Made by a program: the position numbers and the translations under genes | The notes under the pieces: model-generated | The model's database searches: none | Told to the model about the DNA's origin: nothing | The model's input: the letters and a program-made list of their open reading frames with translations, nothing else | Assembly: GCA_963738575.1 (NCBI GenBank) | Contig: CAVTWY010000003.1 | Coordinates: 248,001 to 312,000, forward strand | Direction of reading: 5' to 3' | DNA: 64,000 nt | Source of the DNA: CAVTWY01 sp963738575 | Lineage (GTDB): Bacteria > Pseudomonadota > Gammaproteobacteria > Burkholderiales > Burkholderiaceae_C | Part shown: one piece after another, positions 26,060 to 35,070 of the stretch | How positions within the stretch are numbered: the stretch's first letter is position 1 | Layout: each line of letters starts with the position of its first letter

Positions 26060-27253
26060 ATGAAAGTCCTCCGATTCCAAGACCTGATTGCCCAGGGCCA
26101 AGTGCAAGGCAAACGCGTGTTCATCCGCGCCGACCTCAACGTGCCGCAAGACGACAACGGGGTGATCACCGAGGACACGCGCATCCGGGCCTCAGTGCCG
26201 TGTGTGCAGATGGCGCTCAAGGCGGGTGCGGCGGTGATGATCACCTCGCACCTGGGCCGTCCGACCGAGGGTGACTTCAAGCCTGAAGATTCACTCGAGC
26301 CCGTGGCCCAGCGCTTGAGCGAGTTGTTGGGGCAAGAGGTTCGATTGGCAGGCGACTGGCTGGACGGTGTCAACGTTAAGCCGGGCGAGGTGGTGATGCT
26401 GGAGAACGTGCGCCTGAACGTGGGCGAGAAGAAGAACAACGAGGCTCTGTCCAAGAGGATGGCGGCGCTTTGCGACATCTTTGTGCACGACGCCTTTGGC
26501 ACCGCCCACCGCGCCGAGGCTTCCACCTACGGCATTGCGCAGTTTGCACCTGTGGCCTGCGCGGGCCCGTTGTTGGCGGCCGAGATTGACGCCATCACCA
26601 AGGCCCTGGCCAACCCCAAGCGCCCGTTGCTGGCCATCGTGGCGGGCAGCAAGGTGAGCACCAAGCTCACCATCTTGAAGAGCTTGTCGGACAAGGTGGA
26701 CGGCCTGATCGTGGGCGGCGGGATCGCCAACACCTTCATGAAGGCTGCGGGCATGAAGATTGGCAAGAGCCTGGCCGAGCCCGACTTGCTGGACGAAGCA
26801 CGCGCTGTCATGGCGGCCATGAAGGCCCGTGGTGCTGACGTGCCCATCCCCGTGGACGTGGTGGTGGCCAAAGCTTTCAGCGCCGACGCCAAGGCCACCG
26901 TCAAGGCCGCCACCGACGTGGCCGACGACGACTTGATTCTTGACATCGGCCCCAAGACCGCCAAGCTGCTGGCCGACAAGCTGATGGCCGCGGGCACCGT
27001 GGTGTGGAACGGGCCGGTGGGCGTGTTTGAGTTTGAAGCCTTTGCCCATGGCACCGAGACGATTGCGCGTGCCATTGCCGCAAGCAGCGCTTTTTCGATC
27101 GCCGGGGGTGGCGACACCTTGGCGGCCATCGCCAAGTACGGCATCGAAAAAGACGTGGGCTACATCTCCACCGGCGGCGGCGCCTTCTTGGAGATTTTGG
27201 AAGGCAAAACACTGCCGGCGTTTGAGATTTTGAGCAAGCGTGCGGCTGGTTGA
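26060..27253 (+). CDS. pgk: Phosphoglycerate kinase
   Basis: 397 residues, the normal length. The substrate motif RVFIRADLNVPQDDNG is near residue 20, TSHLGRPTEGDF near 62 and the C-terminal STGGGAFLEILEGKTLPAFE near 375. It transfers phosphate from 1,3-bisphosphoglycerate to ADP in glycolysis, or the reverse in gluconeogenesis. The start at 26060 (MKVLRFQDL) matches the family; the upstream open frame is not conserved. pyk and fba follow a few kilobases downstream, a lower-glycolysis neighbourhood common in Burkholderiales. Confidence 0.97.
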   Translation: MKVLRFQDLIAQGQVQGKRVFIRADLNVPQDDNGVITEDTRIRASVPCVQMALKAGAAVMITSHLGRPTEGDFKPEDSLEPVAQRLSELLGQEVRLAGDWLDGVNVKPGEVVMLENVRLNVGEKKNNEALSKRMAALCDIFVHDAFGTAHRAEASTYGIAQFAPVACAGPLLAAEIDAITKALANPKRPLLAIVAGSKVSTKLTILKSLSDKVDGLIVGGGIANTFMKAAGMKIGKSLAEPDLLDEARAVMAAMKARGADVPIPVDVVVAKAFSADAKATVKAATDVADDDLILDIGPKTAKLLADKLMAAGTVVWNGPVGVFEFEAFAHGTETIARAIAASSAFSIAGGGDTLAAIAKYGIEKDVGYISTGGGAFLEILEGKTLPAFEILSKRAAG

Positions 27254-27299
27254 GACGCTAGGCGAACTGCCATGCGCACTGCAGCCTAACCAGCGCAAC

Positions 27300-28292
27300 A
27301 TGACCCTCATCCTGGCCCCCATGGAGGGCCTGCTCGACCACACCCTGCGCGACATCCTCACGCGGGTGGGTGGCATTGATCGGTGCGTGTCCGAGTTCAT
27401 CCGCGTGACGGGCACCTTGTTGCCCGACCGCGCTTTTTACCGCATCGTGCCCGAGCTGCATCAACGGCGGACGCACGCGTGCCGGTGTGCCGGTCAGGGC
27501 GCAGTTGATGGGGTCGGACGTGGTGTGCCTGGCCGAAAACGCGGCCAAGCTGGCGGCGCTGGGGCCCGCGGGCATCGACCTAATTTTGGTTGCCCGGCCA
27601 AGGTGGTGAACCGACACGGTGGCGGTGCGTCGCTGCTGGACAACCCCGAACTGATTGCCCGCATCGTGGGTGCCGTGCGCCGCGCGGTGCCCGCAGCCAT
27701 GCCCGTGTCGGCAAAGATGCGCCTGGGCAACCAGTGCGACAGTCGGGCGATTGAATGTGCTTTGGCCATCGCTGGCAGTGGCGCTGCCGAGTTGGTGGTG
27801 CATGGGCGCACGCGTGCGCAGGGCTACCGGCCCCCCGCCTACTGGGACCGCATCAATCACATCCGGCAGGCGGTGCACATCCCCGTGATTGCCAACGGCG
27901 AGATCTGGACGGTGGACGATGCCGTGCGTTGCCGCGCCGAATCAGGGTGCGACGGCTTGATGCTGGGCCGTGGCATGGTGTGCAACCCGGGTTTGGCGCT
28001 GGGCATCGCGCGGCCGGGCCATGCACCTTTAGCGTGGACTGCGCTGCAACCATTGTTGAAAGACTTTTGGGCGCTGGTGCAGCATCAGGTCGAGCCCAAA
28101 GCCCAAACGGGCCGCCTGAAGCAATGGCTTAACTTGCTGCGTAGGAACTACCCCGAAGCCGAAGCGGTGTTTGCGGCCGCGCGCGCCATCAATGACCCCA
28201 TCTTGTTGGCGCGTGTGGTGTTTGGCGATGCACCAACCACGGCAAGGTGCTTGCCACCCGAGGCACAGCAACGCATGGCCCTTGCTGCATGA
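27300..28292 (+). CDS. dusC: tRNA-dihydrouridine synthase, DusC-like; internal compensating frameshifts
   Basis: 330-codon open frame. It starts APMEGLLDHTLRDILTRVGG and ends in the DusC-type helical region; GCPAKVVNRHGGGASLL and MLGRGMVCNPGLALG (FMN site) are clear. Between about 27462 and 27582 the annotated frame is nonsense, but frame +1 gives NGGRTRAGVPVRAQLMGSD and LAALGPAGIDL, exactly the expected family sequence. A single inserted base near 27462 and a single lost base near 27582 would restore it. The enzyme reduces a uridine (U16 for DusC) in tRNA using FMN and NADPH. As written the catalytic core would be damaged. Confidence 0.85.
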   Translation: MTLILAPMEGLLDHTLRDILTRVGGIDRCVSEFIRVTGTLLPDRAFYRIVPELHQRRTHACRCAGQGAVDGVGRGVPGRKRGQAGGAGARGHRPNFGCPAKVVNRHGGGASLLDNPELIARIVGAVRRAVPAAMPVSAKMRLGNQCDSRAIECALAIAGSGAAELVVHGRTRAQGYRPPAYWDRINHIRQAVHIPVIANGEIWTVDDAVRCRAESGCDGLMLGRGMVCNPGLALGIARPGHAPLAWTALQPLLKDFWALVQHQVEPKAQTGRLKQWLNLLRRNYPEAEAVFAAARAINDPILLARVVFGDAPTTARCLPPEAQQRMALAA

Positions 28293-28406
28293 TGCGGGGT
28301 TGAGGCAGCCGTTTCGGTGCTGAATCAGCGCCGTGCCGCGCCAACCCTTGGCGATGCCGAGCCAAACTGCCCGCAGGCCTTTAGTTCTCTCTCATTTGGA
28401 TCCCCC

Positions 28407-28916
28407 ATGACCCCATCGATGCACACCCTGTCCGTCCCCGTGTTCAAACAAATGCTGGGCGGTTTAAGCGACGTCTTGCAAAAGGCGCAAGCCCACGCCG
28501 AGCTTAAGAAGATCGATCCACAAGCGCTGCTGCTGGCGCGTTTGTTCCCCGACATGTTTGCCTTGACGCAGCAGGTGCAGGTGGCGTGTGACTTTGCCAG
28601 CAGCGTGTCGGCCCGGTTGGCGGGTGTGGACGTGCCCACCAGTAGCAACGACGAAACAAGCATTGACGGCTTGCGCGCCCGCATCCAAGGAGTCGTCAGC
28701 TTCTTGGACAGTCTCAAACCTGCAGCCTTTGACAACAGCGCCACGCGCGAGATTGTTCTGCGCCCCGGCACCCCCAAAGAGAAGCGCTTGGATGGCCAGA
28801 CGTACCTGTCACGCTACGGCATGCCCCAGTTCTTCTTTCACGTCACCACGGCCTACGCCTTGTTGCGTCACAACGGCGTGGAAGTGGGCAAGAAGGACTA
28901 CATGGGGGCCTACTGA
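28407..28916 (+). CDS. DUF1993 family protein
   Basis: 169 residues, full length for this helical family of unknown function. Recognised from SVPVFKQMLGGLSDVLQKA near the N-terminus, LFPDMFALTQQVQVACDFA near residue 52 and the C-terminal YLSRYGMPQFFFHVTTAYAL. The family resembles DinB-like four-helix proteins. ATG at 28407 is chosen over a longer frame of 30 unrelated residues. It stands alone, convergent with the transglutaminase gene. No function is assigned. Confidence 0.8.
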   Translation: MTPSMHTLSVPVFKQMLGGLSDVLQKAQAHAELKKIDPQALLLARLFPDMFALTQQVQVACDFASSVSARLAGVDVPTSSNDETSIDGLRARIQGVVSFLDSLKPAAFDNSATREIVLRPGTPKEKRLDGQTYLSRYGMPQFFFHVTTAYALLRHNGVEVGKKDYMGAY

Positions 28917-28938
28917 ACGGCCCTCAGCGCGGCGTCAG

Positions 28939-28964
28939 CGGCTTCATGGTGAGTCAAGAAGCCG
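28939..28964. terminator. Possible stem-loop between convergent genes
   Basis: CGGCTTC pairs with GAAGCCG across a 12-base loop between the DUF1993 stop and the convergent transglutaminase stop. There is no T tract on either side, so function is doubtful. Confidence 0.25.
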
Positions 28965-29771
28965 TTATTGCTCAAGCGTTTGCACCGTCACCGACACGTC
29001 CAATTGCTCGATCAGCCCGCCTTCGCGCATGCCCCGGATGGGGCATGCATCCAAATAGTCACGTCCGATGGCCAGGCGGCAGTGTGAGTCGCTTGCGTAA
29101 ATACCGTTGGTGACGTCCACGCTCACCCAATGGTGGTCAAGCCATACATCCACCCAAGCATGACTCGCGGCTTCGTGGCTGTTGCCCGGGTCCACATAAC
29201 CGCTCACGTAGCGGGCACTGACGCCCAGGCTTCGACACGCCGCGATCATCACGTGGGCATGGTCTTGGCACACGCCCGTGGCCATCTCAAACGCTTGTTG
29301 GGCGGTGCTGGTGACGTCGGTGTTGCCGGTGGCGTACAGCACCTTGCCGCGCACAGCGTCGGCCAGTGCCAGCAAGTCGGCACCCGTGTGCAGTCCCGCA
29401 GGCAGCACTTGGTGGGCCAACTGCGCAACGGCCGCAAACCCTGCGGTCAGCGATGTGGGCACCATGTAGGCTAGCGTGGGCAATGATTCGGTCGCGTGGT
29501 CGTCGCTCAACACCCCAAGCGGCAGCGGTGTGAGGTCAACGATGCCCTCAACCACCAGGTTCAGGTCCGACGGCGGGGAGCTCAACACATGGCTGTGGCT
29601 CAAATTGCCAAAGGCATCCTTGAAGGCAGTCTGTTTGCCGGGGGTGGCGATGCGCCACGCCACCACGCGCTGATGCGGATCCAGCCGCGGCGTCAAGCGC
29701 AGCAGTTGGATCATGTGCTTGGGCGCGTGGTCGTAGTGGTAGCGGGTGCTGTGTTTGATGATGAGGCGCAT
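28965..29771 (-). CDS. Transglutaminase-like cysteine protease family protein
   Basis: 268 residues. The N-terminal domain begins MRLIIKHSTRYHYDHAPKHM, as in bacterial transglutaminase N-terminal domains. The catalytic core shows Cys in TGVCQDHAHVMIAACRSLG near residue 165, His in ASHAWVDVWL and Asp in VDVTNG. It is the third gene of the ATP-grasp/alpha-E/transglutaminase operon, 44 bases after alpha-E. Genomic studies predict that this trio makes or trims a peptide-like modification. The start at 29771 drops 11 proline-rich residues. Confidence 0.88.
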   Translation of the reverse strand: MRLIIKHSTRYHYDHAPKHMIQLLRLTPRLDPHQRVVAWRIATPGKQTAFKDAFGNLSHSHVLSSPPSDLNLVVEGIVDLTPLPLGVLSDDHATESLPTLAYMVPTSLTAGFAAVAQLAHQVLPAGLHTGADLLALADAVRGKVLYATGNTDVTSTAQQAFEMATGVCQDHAHVMIAACRSLGVSARYVSGYVDPGNSHEAASHAWVDVWLDHHWVSVDVTNGIYASDSHCRLAIGRDYLDACPIRGMREGGLIEQLDVSVTVQTLEQ

Positions 29772-29815
29772 ACAACCTTGGAGGGGCGGTGGGGGACGAG
29801 CCAAGTCAACGATGC

Positions 29816-30763
29816 TCAGGCCACCAAAAAATCTTGGCTGATGCCTTGGCCGATGGTGTTGATGTTGGCCAAGAACTGCGTGAGGTAAGCGTGCAGCCCT
29901 TGTTTGACGATGTCGTCAATGTGGGCAAATTGGATCTGTGCCTGCAACAACCCCGCCGCGCGCAGCGTCTGGGCGCTGCGCTTGTTGGCCAGCTTTTGCA
30001 GCGGCGCACAGAGCGAATTCATCGCCGCCATCAAACTGCGTGGCATGTCGGCGCGCAAAATCAGCAGCTCGGCCACGCGGGCCGGCGTGATGGTGTCGCG
30101 GTAGGTTTTGCGGTAAATCTCAAAGCCCGAAACGCTGCGCAAAATCGCGGCCCAGTGGTAGTACTCGCCCTTGGCGTCCCAGTCTTGGGTCTGGGCGTCG
30201 GCACCCTCAAAAAACTTCACGTCCAACAGCCGTGCCACGTTGTCGGCGCGCTCCAACGCCGTGCCCAGCGCCACAAAATGGTACGCGTCGTCGCGTGGCA
30301 TGGTGCCCGACGTGACGCCGCGTGTCAGGTGGGCGCGGTGCTTCACCCACTCAAAAAAACCGGGCATGTCGCGCACCCAGGCGTCGCCCTCCAATCGCGT
30401 TTGCAGCTCCAGCCACGTGACGTTGATGGTTTCCCACAGCTCGGTGGTGATGGCGCCGCGCACAGCACGGGCGTTTTCGCGCGCGGCATAAAGTGCGCTG
30501 TAAATGCTCGAACTGTTGCTGGGATTGGCCACCATGAAGCGCAACACCGCCTCACTGCTCAGGGTTTTGTGGGCATCTTCAAAAGCAGGCACCAGCTCAG
30601 AGATGACCAACACGGCGCGCGCCGCCTGGCTACGCTGCTGTTCGCTGCGCCCACCCGCCAGCAGGCTGCTTTGCAAGTGGATGTCCAGCATGCGTGCGGT
30701 GTTTTCGGCGCGCTCGGTGTAGCGCGCCATCCAAAACAAGTGGTCGGCGGTGGAGCTCAGCAT
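29816..30763 (-). CDS. Alpha-E domain-containing protein
   Basis: 315-residue all-helical protein that opens MLSSTADHLFWMARYTERAE, the signature of the alpha-E family. PRSLMAAMNSLCAPL and the C-terminal FLANINTIGQGISQDFLV are also typical. No catalytic motif is known. Its start overlaps the ATP-grasp stop by seven bases, so it is translationally coupled, and a transglutaminase follows. The molecular role is not established. Confidence 0.9.
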   Translation of the reverse strand: MLSSTADHLFWMARYTERAENTARMLDIHLQSSLLAGGRSEQQRSQAARAVLVISELVPAFEDAHKTLSSEAVLRFMVANPSNSSSIYSALYAARENARAVRGAITTELWETINVTWLELQTRLEGDAWVRDMPGFFEWVKHRAHLTRGVTSGTMPRDDAYHFVALGTALERADNVARLLDVKFFEGADAQTQDWDAKGEYYHWAAILRSVSGFEIYRKTYRDTITPARVAELLILRADMPRSLMAAMNSLCAPLQKLANKRSAQTLRAAGLLQAQIQFAHIDDIVKQGLHAYLTQFLANINTIGQGISQDFLVA

Positions 30764-32346
30764 GCGGCCCCCTGGGCGTATTGTTGAGCGGCTTGACGCG
30801 CAGCGCCAGTCGCGGCATGGGGCGTGCCTTCAGGTTCGAGCACCCAGGTGTCTTTGGTGCCGCCCCCTTGCGACGAGTTCACCACCAACGAGCCTTCGCC
30901 CAGCGCCACGCGGCACAACCCCCCGGGCACCAGCTTGGTTTCTTTGCCGCACAACACGTACGGCCGCAAATCGATGTGGCGTGGGGCAATGCCTTGCTCC
31001 ACGTACGTCGGGCAGGTGGAAAGTGCCAAGGTGGGCTGCGCGATGTAGCCCTCGGGTTTGGCCAGCAGACGCGCCCGGAAGTCTTCGATTTGTGCCTTGC
31101 TGGCGGCTGGGCCCACCAGCATGCCGTAGCCACCCGCGCCGTGCACTTCTTTGACGACCAATTGGTTCAAGTTGGCAAGCACGTAGGACAACTCATTGGG
31201 CTTGCGGCACTGGTAGGTGGGCACGTTGTTGAGGATGGCGTCTTCACCCAGGTAGTACTTGATCACCTCAGGAATGAAAGGGTAGGTTGATTTGTCGTCA
31301 GCAATGCCGGTGCCCACCGCGTTGGCCAGCGTGACGCGACCGGCGCGGTACACCGACATCAGGCCGGGCACACCCAGGCTCGAATCAGCCCGAAACACCA
31401 AGGGGTCTAAAAAATCGTCGTCGATGCGCCGATACACCACGTCCACCCGCTGCGGCCCCTGGGTGGTGCGCATGTAGAGCAAGCCGTCGTCAACAAACAA
31501 GTCTTTGCCCTCCACCAGCTCAACGCCCATTTGCAGTGCTAAAAACGCGTGCTCAAAGTAGGCCGAGTTGTACATGCCTGGTGTCATCACCACCACGTTG
31601 GGTTCGTCCACGCCTTGAGGTGCGCTGGCGCGCAAGGTTTCAAGCAATAAATCGGGGTAGTGTTCAATCGGGGCGATGGGCATGGCGCTGAAGGCCTCGG
31701 GGAACAACCGCATCATCATCTTGCGGTCTTCCAGCATGTACGACACGCCCGACGGCACGCGCAGGTTGTCCTCCAGCACGTAAAACTCGCCTTGACCGGC
31801 GCGCACGATGTCGACGCCAGCGATGTGGCAGTAGGTGTTGGCGGCAACGTCCACGCCCTGCATCTGGGGGCGGTACTGAGCGTTGAGGTAAATCTGCTCG
31901 GCCGGTACCACCCCTGCCTTGACGATGCGCTGCCCGTGGTACACGTCGTCGATGAACATGTTGAGGGCTTGCACGCGCTGCACCAGGCCCTTCTGAAGGG
32001 TGGCCCACTCGTGCGCCGGGATGATGCGTGGGATCAAGTCAAAGGGGATCAAGCGCTCGGTGCCAGCGTCGTCGCCGTACACGGCAAAGGTGATGCCCAC
32101 TTGTCGAAAGGCTGCATCGGCTTGGGCGCGTTTGCTCGCCATCGCTTTGGGGTCGTAGGTTTGAGCCCAGCGTTGGTAGGCGTTGCAGTGCGCCAGGGGT
32201 TGCTTTTGCTGGGGGTCCAACCCGTACATCTCGTCGTAAAACGCCATGGCAATCCCGGGGTAAAAAAGCCAATCTTCGCATGGGTCACGCGCTGGCGGCG
32301 CTGATAATGGCGGCGCTGCTGCGTTCGCCATTGACAAGGTATTCAT
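30757..32346 (-). CDS. Circularly permuted type 2 ATP-grasp protein
   Basis: 529 residues. DWLFYPGIAMAFYDEMYG near residue 26 and LIPFDLIPRIIPAHEWATL near 105 open the family region; DNLRVPSGVSYMLEDRKMMM and VDVVYRRIDDDFLDPL carry nucleotide-site residues; GAGGYGMLVGP follows. Such proteins are predicted to ligate amino acids or peptides through acyl-phosphate chemistry, together with the alpha-E and transglutaminase partners. The ATG at 32346 overlaps the divergent pyk ATG (32345) by two bases. An internal Met 15 bases later (32331) is an alternative start without a good ribosome site. Confidence 0.9.
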   Translation of the reverse strand: MNTLSMANAAAPPLSAPPARDPCEDWLFYPGIAMAFYDEMYGLDPQQKQPLAHCNAYQRWAQTYDPKAMASKRAQADAAFRQVGITFAVYGDDAGTERLIPFDLIPRIIPAHEWATLQKGLVQRVQALNMFIDDVYHGQRIVKAGVVPAEQIYLNAQYRPQMQGVDVAANTYCHIAGVDIVRAGQGEFYVLEDNLRVPSGVSYMLEDRKMMMRLFPEAFSAMPIAPIEHYPDLLLETLRASAPQGVDEPNVVVMTPGMYNSAYFEHAFLALQMGVELVEGKDLFVDDGLLYMRTTQGPQRVDVVYRRIDDDFLDPLVFRADSSLGVPGLMSVYRAGRVTLANAVGTGIADDKSTYPFIPEVIKYYLGEDAILNNVPTYQCRKPNELSYVLANLNQLVVKEVHGAGGYGMLVGPAASKAQIEDFRARLLAKPEGYIAQPTLALSTCPTYVEQGIAPRHIDLRPYVLCGKETKLVPGGLCRVALGEGSLVVNSSQGGGTKDTWVLEPEGTPHAATGAARQAAQQYAQGAAC

Positions 32347-33818
32347 GTCCACTCGCCAAACAAAAATCGTTGCCACCCTGGGCCCCGCATCGTCCGACCC
32401 GGCCGTGCTTGAAAAGTTGTTGCGCGCAGGCGTCGACGTGGTGCGGTTGAACTTCTCCCACGGCAAGTCTGAGGACCACATTGGACGCGCTAAATTGGTG
32501 CGCGAAACCGCCACCCGCATTGGCAAGTCGGTGGCCATCATGGCCGACTTGCAGGGCCCCAAAATTCGCGTGGGCAAGTTTGCCGACGGCAAAACCATGC
32601 TGGTGGTGGGCCAAAAGTTCATCCTTGACGGCGAAACCACGGCCTTGGGCACCAACGACCGCGTGGGACTTGACTACAAAGAACTGCCGCGCGACGTTCG
32701 GCCTGGTGACGTGCTGCTGCTCAACGATGGCTTGTTGGTGCTGGACGTTGACCGCGTGGCGGGCTCCGAGGTGCACACCGTGGTGCGCGTGGGTGGTGAG
32801 CTGTCCAACAACAAGGGCATCAACAAGCAGGGTGGTGGCCTGACAGCGCCAGCACTCACCGCCAAAGACATGGACGACATCAAAACGGCGATGTCGTTTC
32901 AGTGCGAGTACCTGGCGGTGAGCTTCCCCAAAAACGCCACCGACATGGAAATGGCGCGCCAGCTGGCCAACGTGGCAGGTGAGCCATGGCGCCACAAGCC
33001 CGGCTTGATCGCCAAGATTGAGCGCTCAGAGGCCATCCCGCAGCTTGAGGCCATCATCAAGGCCAGCGACGGCATCATGGTGGCGCGGGGTGATTTGGCG
33101 GTCGAGGTGGGCAATGCGGCCGTGCCGGCGCTGCAAAAACGCATGATCAAGCTGGCGCGCGAGATGGACCGTGTGGTCATCACCGCCACCCAGATGATGG
33201 AGTCGATGATCGTCAACCCGGTGCCCACGCGCGCCGAGGTAAGCGACGTGGCCAATGCCGTGCTGGACGGCACCGACGCCGTGATGCTCAGCGCCGAAAC
33301 GGCTGCAGGCAAATACCCAGTCGAAACCGTCGAGCAAATGGCCGCCATTTGCCTGGAGGCCGAGCGCGCTGAAATCATCCAGCTCGACGCCGACTTTGTG
33401 AACAAACAGTTTGGCCGCATCGACCAATCCATCGCCATGGGGGCGCTGTTCACGGCGCACCACTTGCAATGCAAAGCGATTTTGGCGCTGACCGAATCAG
33501 GGTCCACCGCGCTTGTGGATGAGCCGCCACCGCATTGCCACGCCGATCTTCGGCTTGACGTCGCAAACGGGCAGCGAACGCAAAATGGCGCTGTACCGCA
33601 ACGTCAACCCGATCGTCATGCCGCAGTTCAAAGACCGTGACGCGGCTCTGGTCAAGGCCGAAGCACTGTTGGTGGAGCAAGGCGTGCTGCGCCCCGGTGA
33701 TACCTACGCCATCACCTGCGGCGAACCCATGGGGCACCCCGGCGGCACCAACATGCTGAAGGTGTGCCAAGTAAGCTCGGAGGCGCGGACTGTCGATAAA
33801 GCGCGACGCGGCTCGTAA
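32345..33818 (+). CDS. pyk: Pyruvate kinase, frameshifted near the 3' third as sequenced
   Basis: The first frame (32345 to about 33514) gives a normal N-terminal and barrel domain: TKIVATLGPASSDPAVLEKL, RLNFSHGKSEDH, KIERSEAIPQL, MVARGDLAVEVG and TATQMMESMI. At GCTTGTGGATG near 33514 the frame must shift by one inserted base. The other frame continues WMSRHRIATPIFGLTSQTG and ends near GHPGGTNMLKVCQVS, the expected C-terminal domain. Total about 490 residues. Pyruvate kinase makes pyruvate and ATP from phosphoenolpyruvate. If the break is real, the allosteric domain is lost; a sequence error is more likely. Confidence 0.88.
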
Positions 33819-33915
33819 TTTCTCACGCTGCAAGGCCCTGCACCCCCCAAGTGCCGGGCATGCAGGGTGGGACTGAATCCTTAAACTGCCAGTTGTTGCA
33901 ATCAAGGACCTCACC

Positions 33916-34980
33916 ATGCCACTCGTCTCCATGCGCCAGTTGCTCGACCACGCGGCCGAGCACACCTACGGCATCCCAGCTTTCAACGTCAACAACCTCG
34001 AGCAGGTGCAGGCCGTGATGGCCGCCGCCGACGAAGTGGGCGCGCCCGTCATCTTGCAAGCCAGTGCCGGTGCGCGCAAGTACGCTGGCGAAGCCTTCAT
34101 CAAGCACCTGATCCAAGCGGCTGTTGAAGCGTATCCGCACATCAACTTGGTGATGCACCAAGACCACGGGCAGAGCCCCGCCATCTGCCAGGGCGCCATC
34201 GACTTGGGCTTTGGCTCGGTGATGATGGACGGCTCGCTGCGCGAAGATGGCAAAACACCCGCCGACTTTGCCTACAACGTTGAAGTCACACGCAAAGTGG
34301 TCGACATGGCGCACCGCGTGGGTGTCACGGTCGAGGGCGAACTGGGTTGCCTGGGCTCGCTAGAAACGGGTGAAGCGGGCGAAGAAGACGGCCACGGCGC
34401 CGTTGGCAAGCTCGATCATGCATCGCTGCTAACCGACCCCGAAGAAGCTGCCCAGTTTGTCAAAGCCACCCAACTTGATGCCTTGGCCATTGCGATTGGA
34501 ACCAGCCACGGCGCCTACAAGTTCACCCGCAAGCCCACCGGCGACATTTTGGCCATCAGCCGCATCAAAGACATCCACAAACGCATCCCCAACACCCATT
34601 TGGTGATGCACGGCTCGTCGTCGGTGCCGCAAGACCTGCTGGAGGTGATCCGCAAGCATGGCGGCCAGATGAAAGAAACGTACGGCGTGCCCGTTGAAGA
34701 AATTCAAGAGGCCATCAAGTTTGGTGTGCGCAAGATCAACATCGACACCGACGTGCGTTTGGCCATGACGGGTGCCGTGCGCAAGTTCTTGCATGAAAAC
34801 CCGGACAAGTTTGACGCGCGCGAATGGCTCAAACCCGCCCGCGAAGCCGCCAAGCAGATTTGCAAGCAGCGCTACGTTGAGTTTGGCTGCACCGGGCAGG
34901 GCGCCAAGATCAAACCCGTGGCAATGGTGTCCATGGCGCAGCAATACGCAAAAGGCGCGCTGGCACAAACGGTGGTCTAG
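33916..34980 (+). CDS. fba: Class II fructose-bisphosphate aldolase, Calvin-cycle subtype
   Basis: 354 residues. Motifs include IPAFNVNNLEQVQAVM near residue 19, the metal/catalytic region NLVMHQDHGQSP, GCLGSLETGEAGEEDG and LVMHGSSSVPQ. It cleaves fructose-1,6-bisphosphate to triose phosphates with zinc. AAGGA lies seven bases ahead of the ATG, and a TAAACT box at 33882-33887 is a possible -10. It is followed by a convincing hairpin terminator, so it is probably a single-gene transcript. Confidence 0.96.
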   Translation: MPLVSMRQLLDHAAEHTYGIPAFNVNNLEQVQAVMAAADEVGAPVILQASAGARKYAGEAFIKHLIQAAVEAYPHINLVMHQDHGQSPAICQGAIDLGFGSVMMDGSLREDGKTPADFAYNVEVTRKVVDMAHRVGVTVEGELGCLGSLETGEAGEEDGHGAVGKLDHASLLTDPEEAAQFVKATQLDALAIAIGTSHGAYKFTRKPTGDILAISRIKDIHKRIPNTHLVMHGSSSVPQDLLEVIRKHGGQMKETYGVPVEEIQEAIKFGVRKINIDTDVRLAMTGAVRKFLHENPDKFDAREWLKPAREAAKQICKQRYVEFGCTGQGAKIKPVAMVSMAQQYAKGALAQTVV

Positions 34981-35004
34981 GCCAGGGCGGGTCGGCAGGC
35001 TTGA

Positions 35005-35034
35005 TCGCACGCCCAAACCGCGTGCGACCCTTTT
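35005..35034 (+). terminator. Rho-independent terminator of fba
   Basis: TCGCACGC pairs perfectly with GCGTGCGA over eight bases with a seven-base loop, followed by CCC and TTTT. It lies 24 bases after the aldolase stop and 36 bases before the convergent cyclase stop. Confidence 0.65.
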
Positions 35035-35070
35035 CAATCCGTTGACCATGGCGCCTTCAGGCGCCCCCGC

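Noticed and set aside
33500..33530. Programmed +1 frameshift in pyk, with CTT at the shift site as in prfB
   Set aside because: There is no in-frame stop or Shine-Dalgarno-like stimulator at the site, and similar breaks occur in seven other genes.
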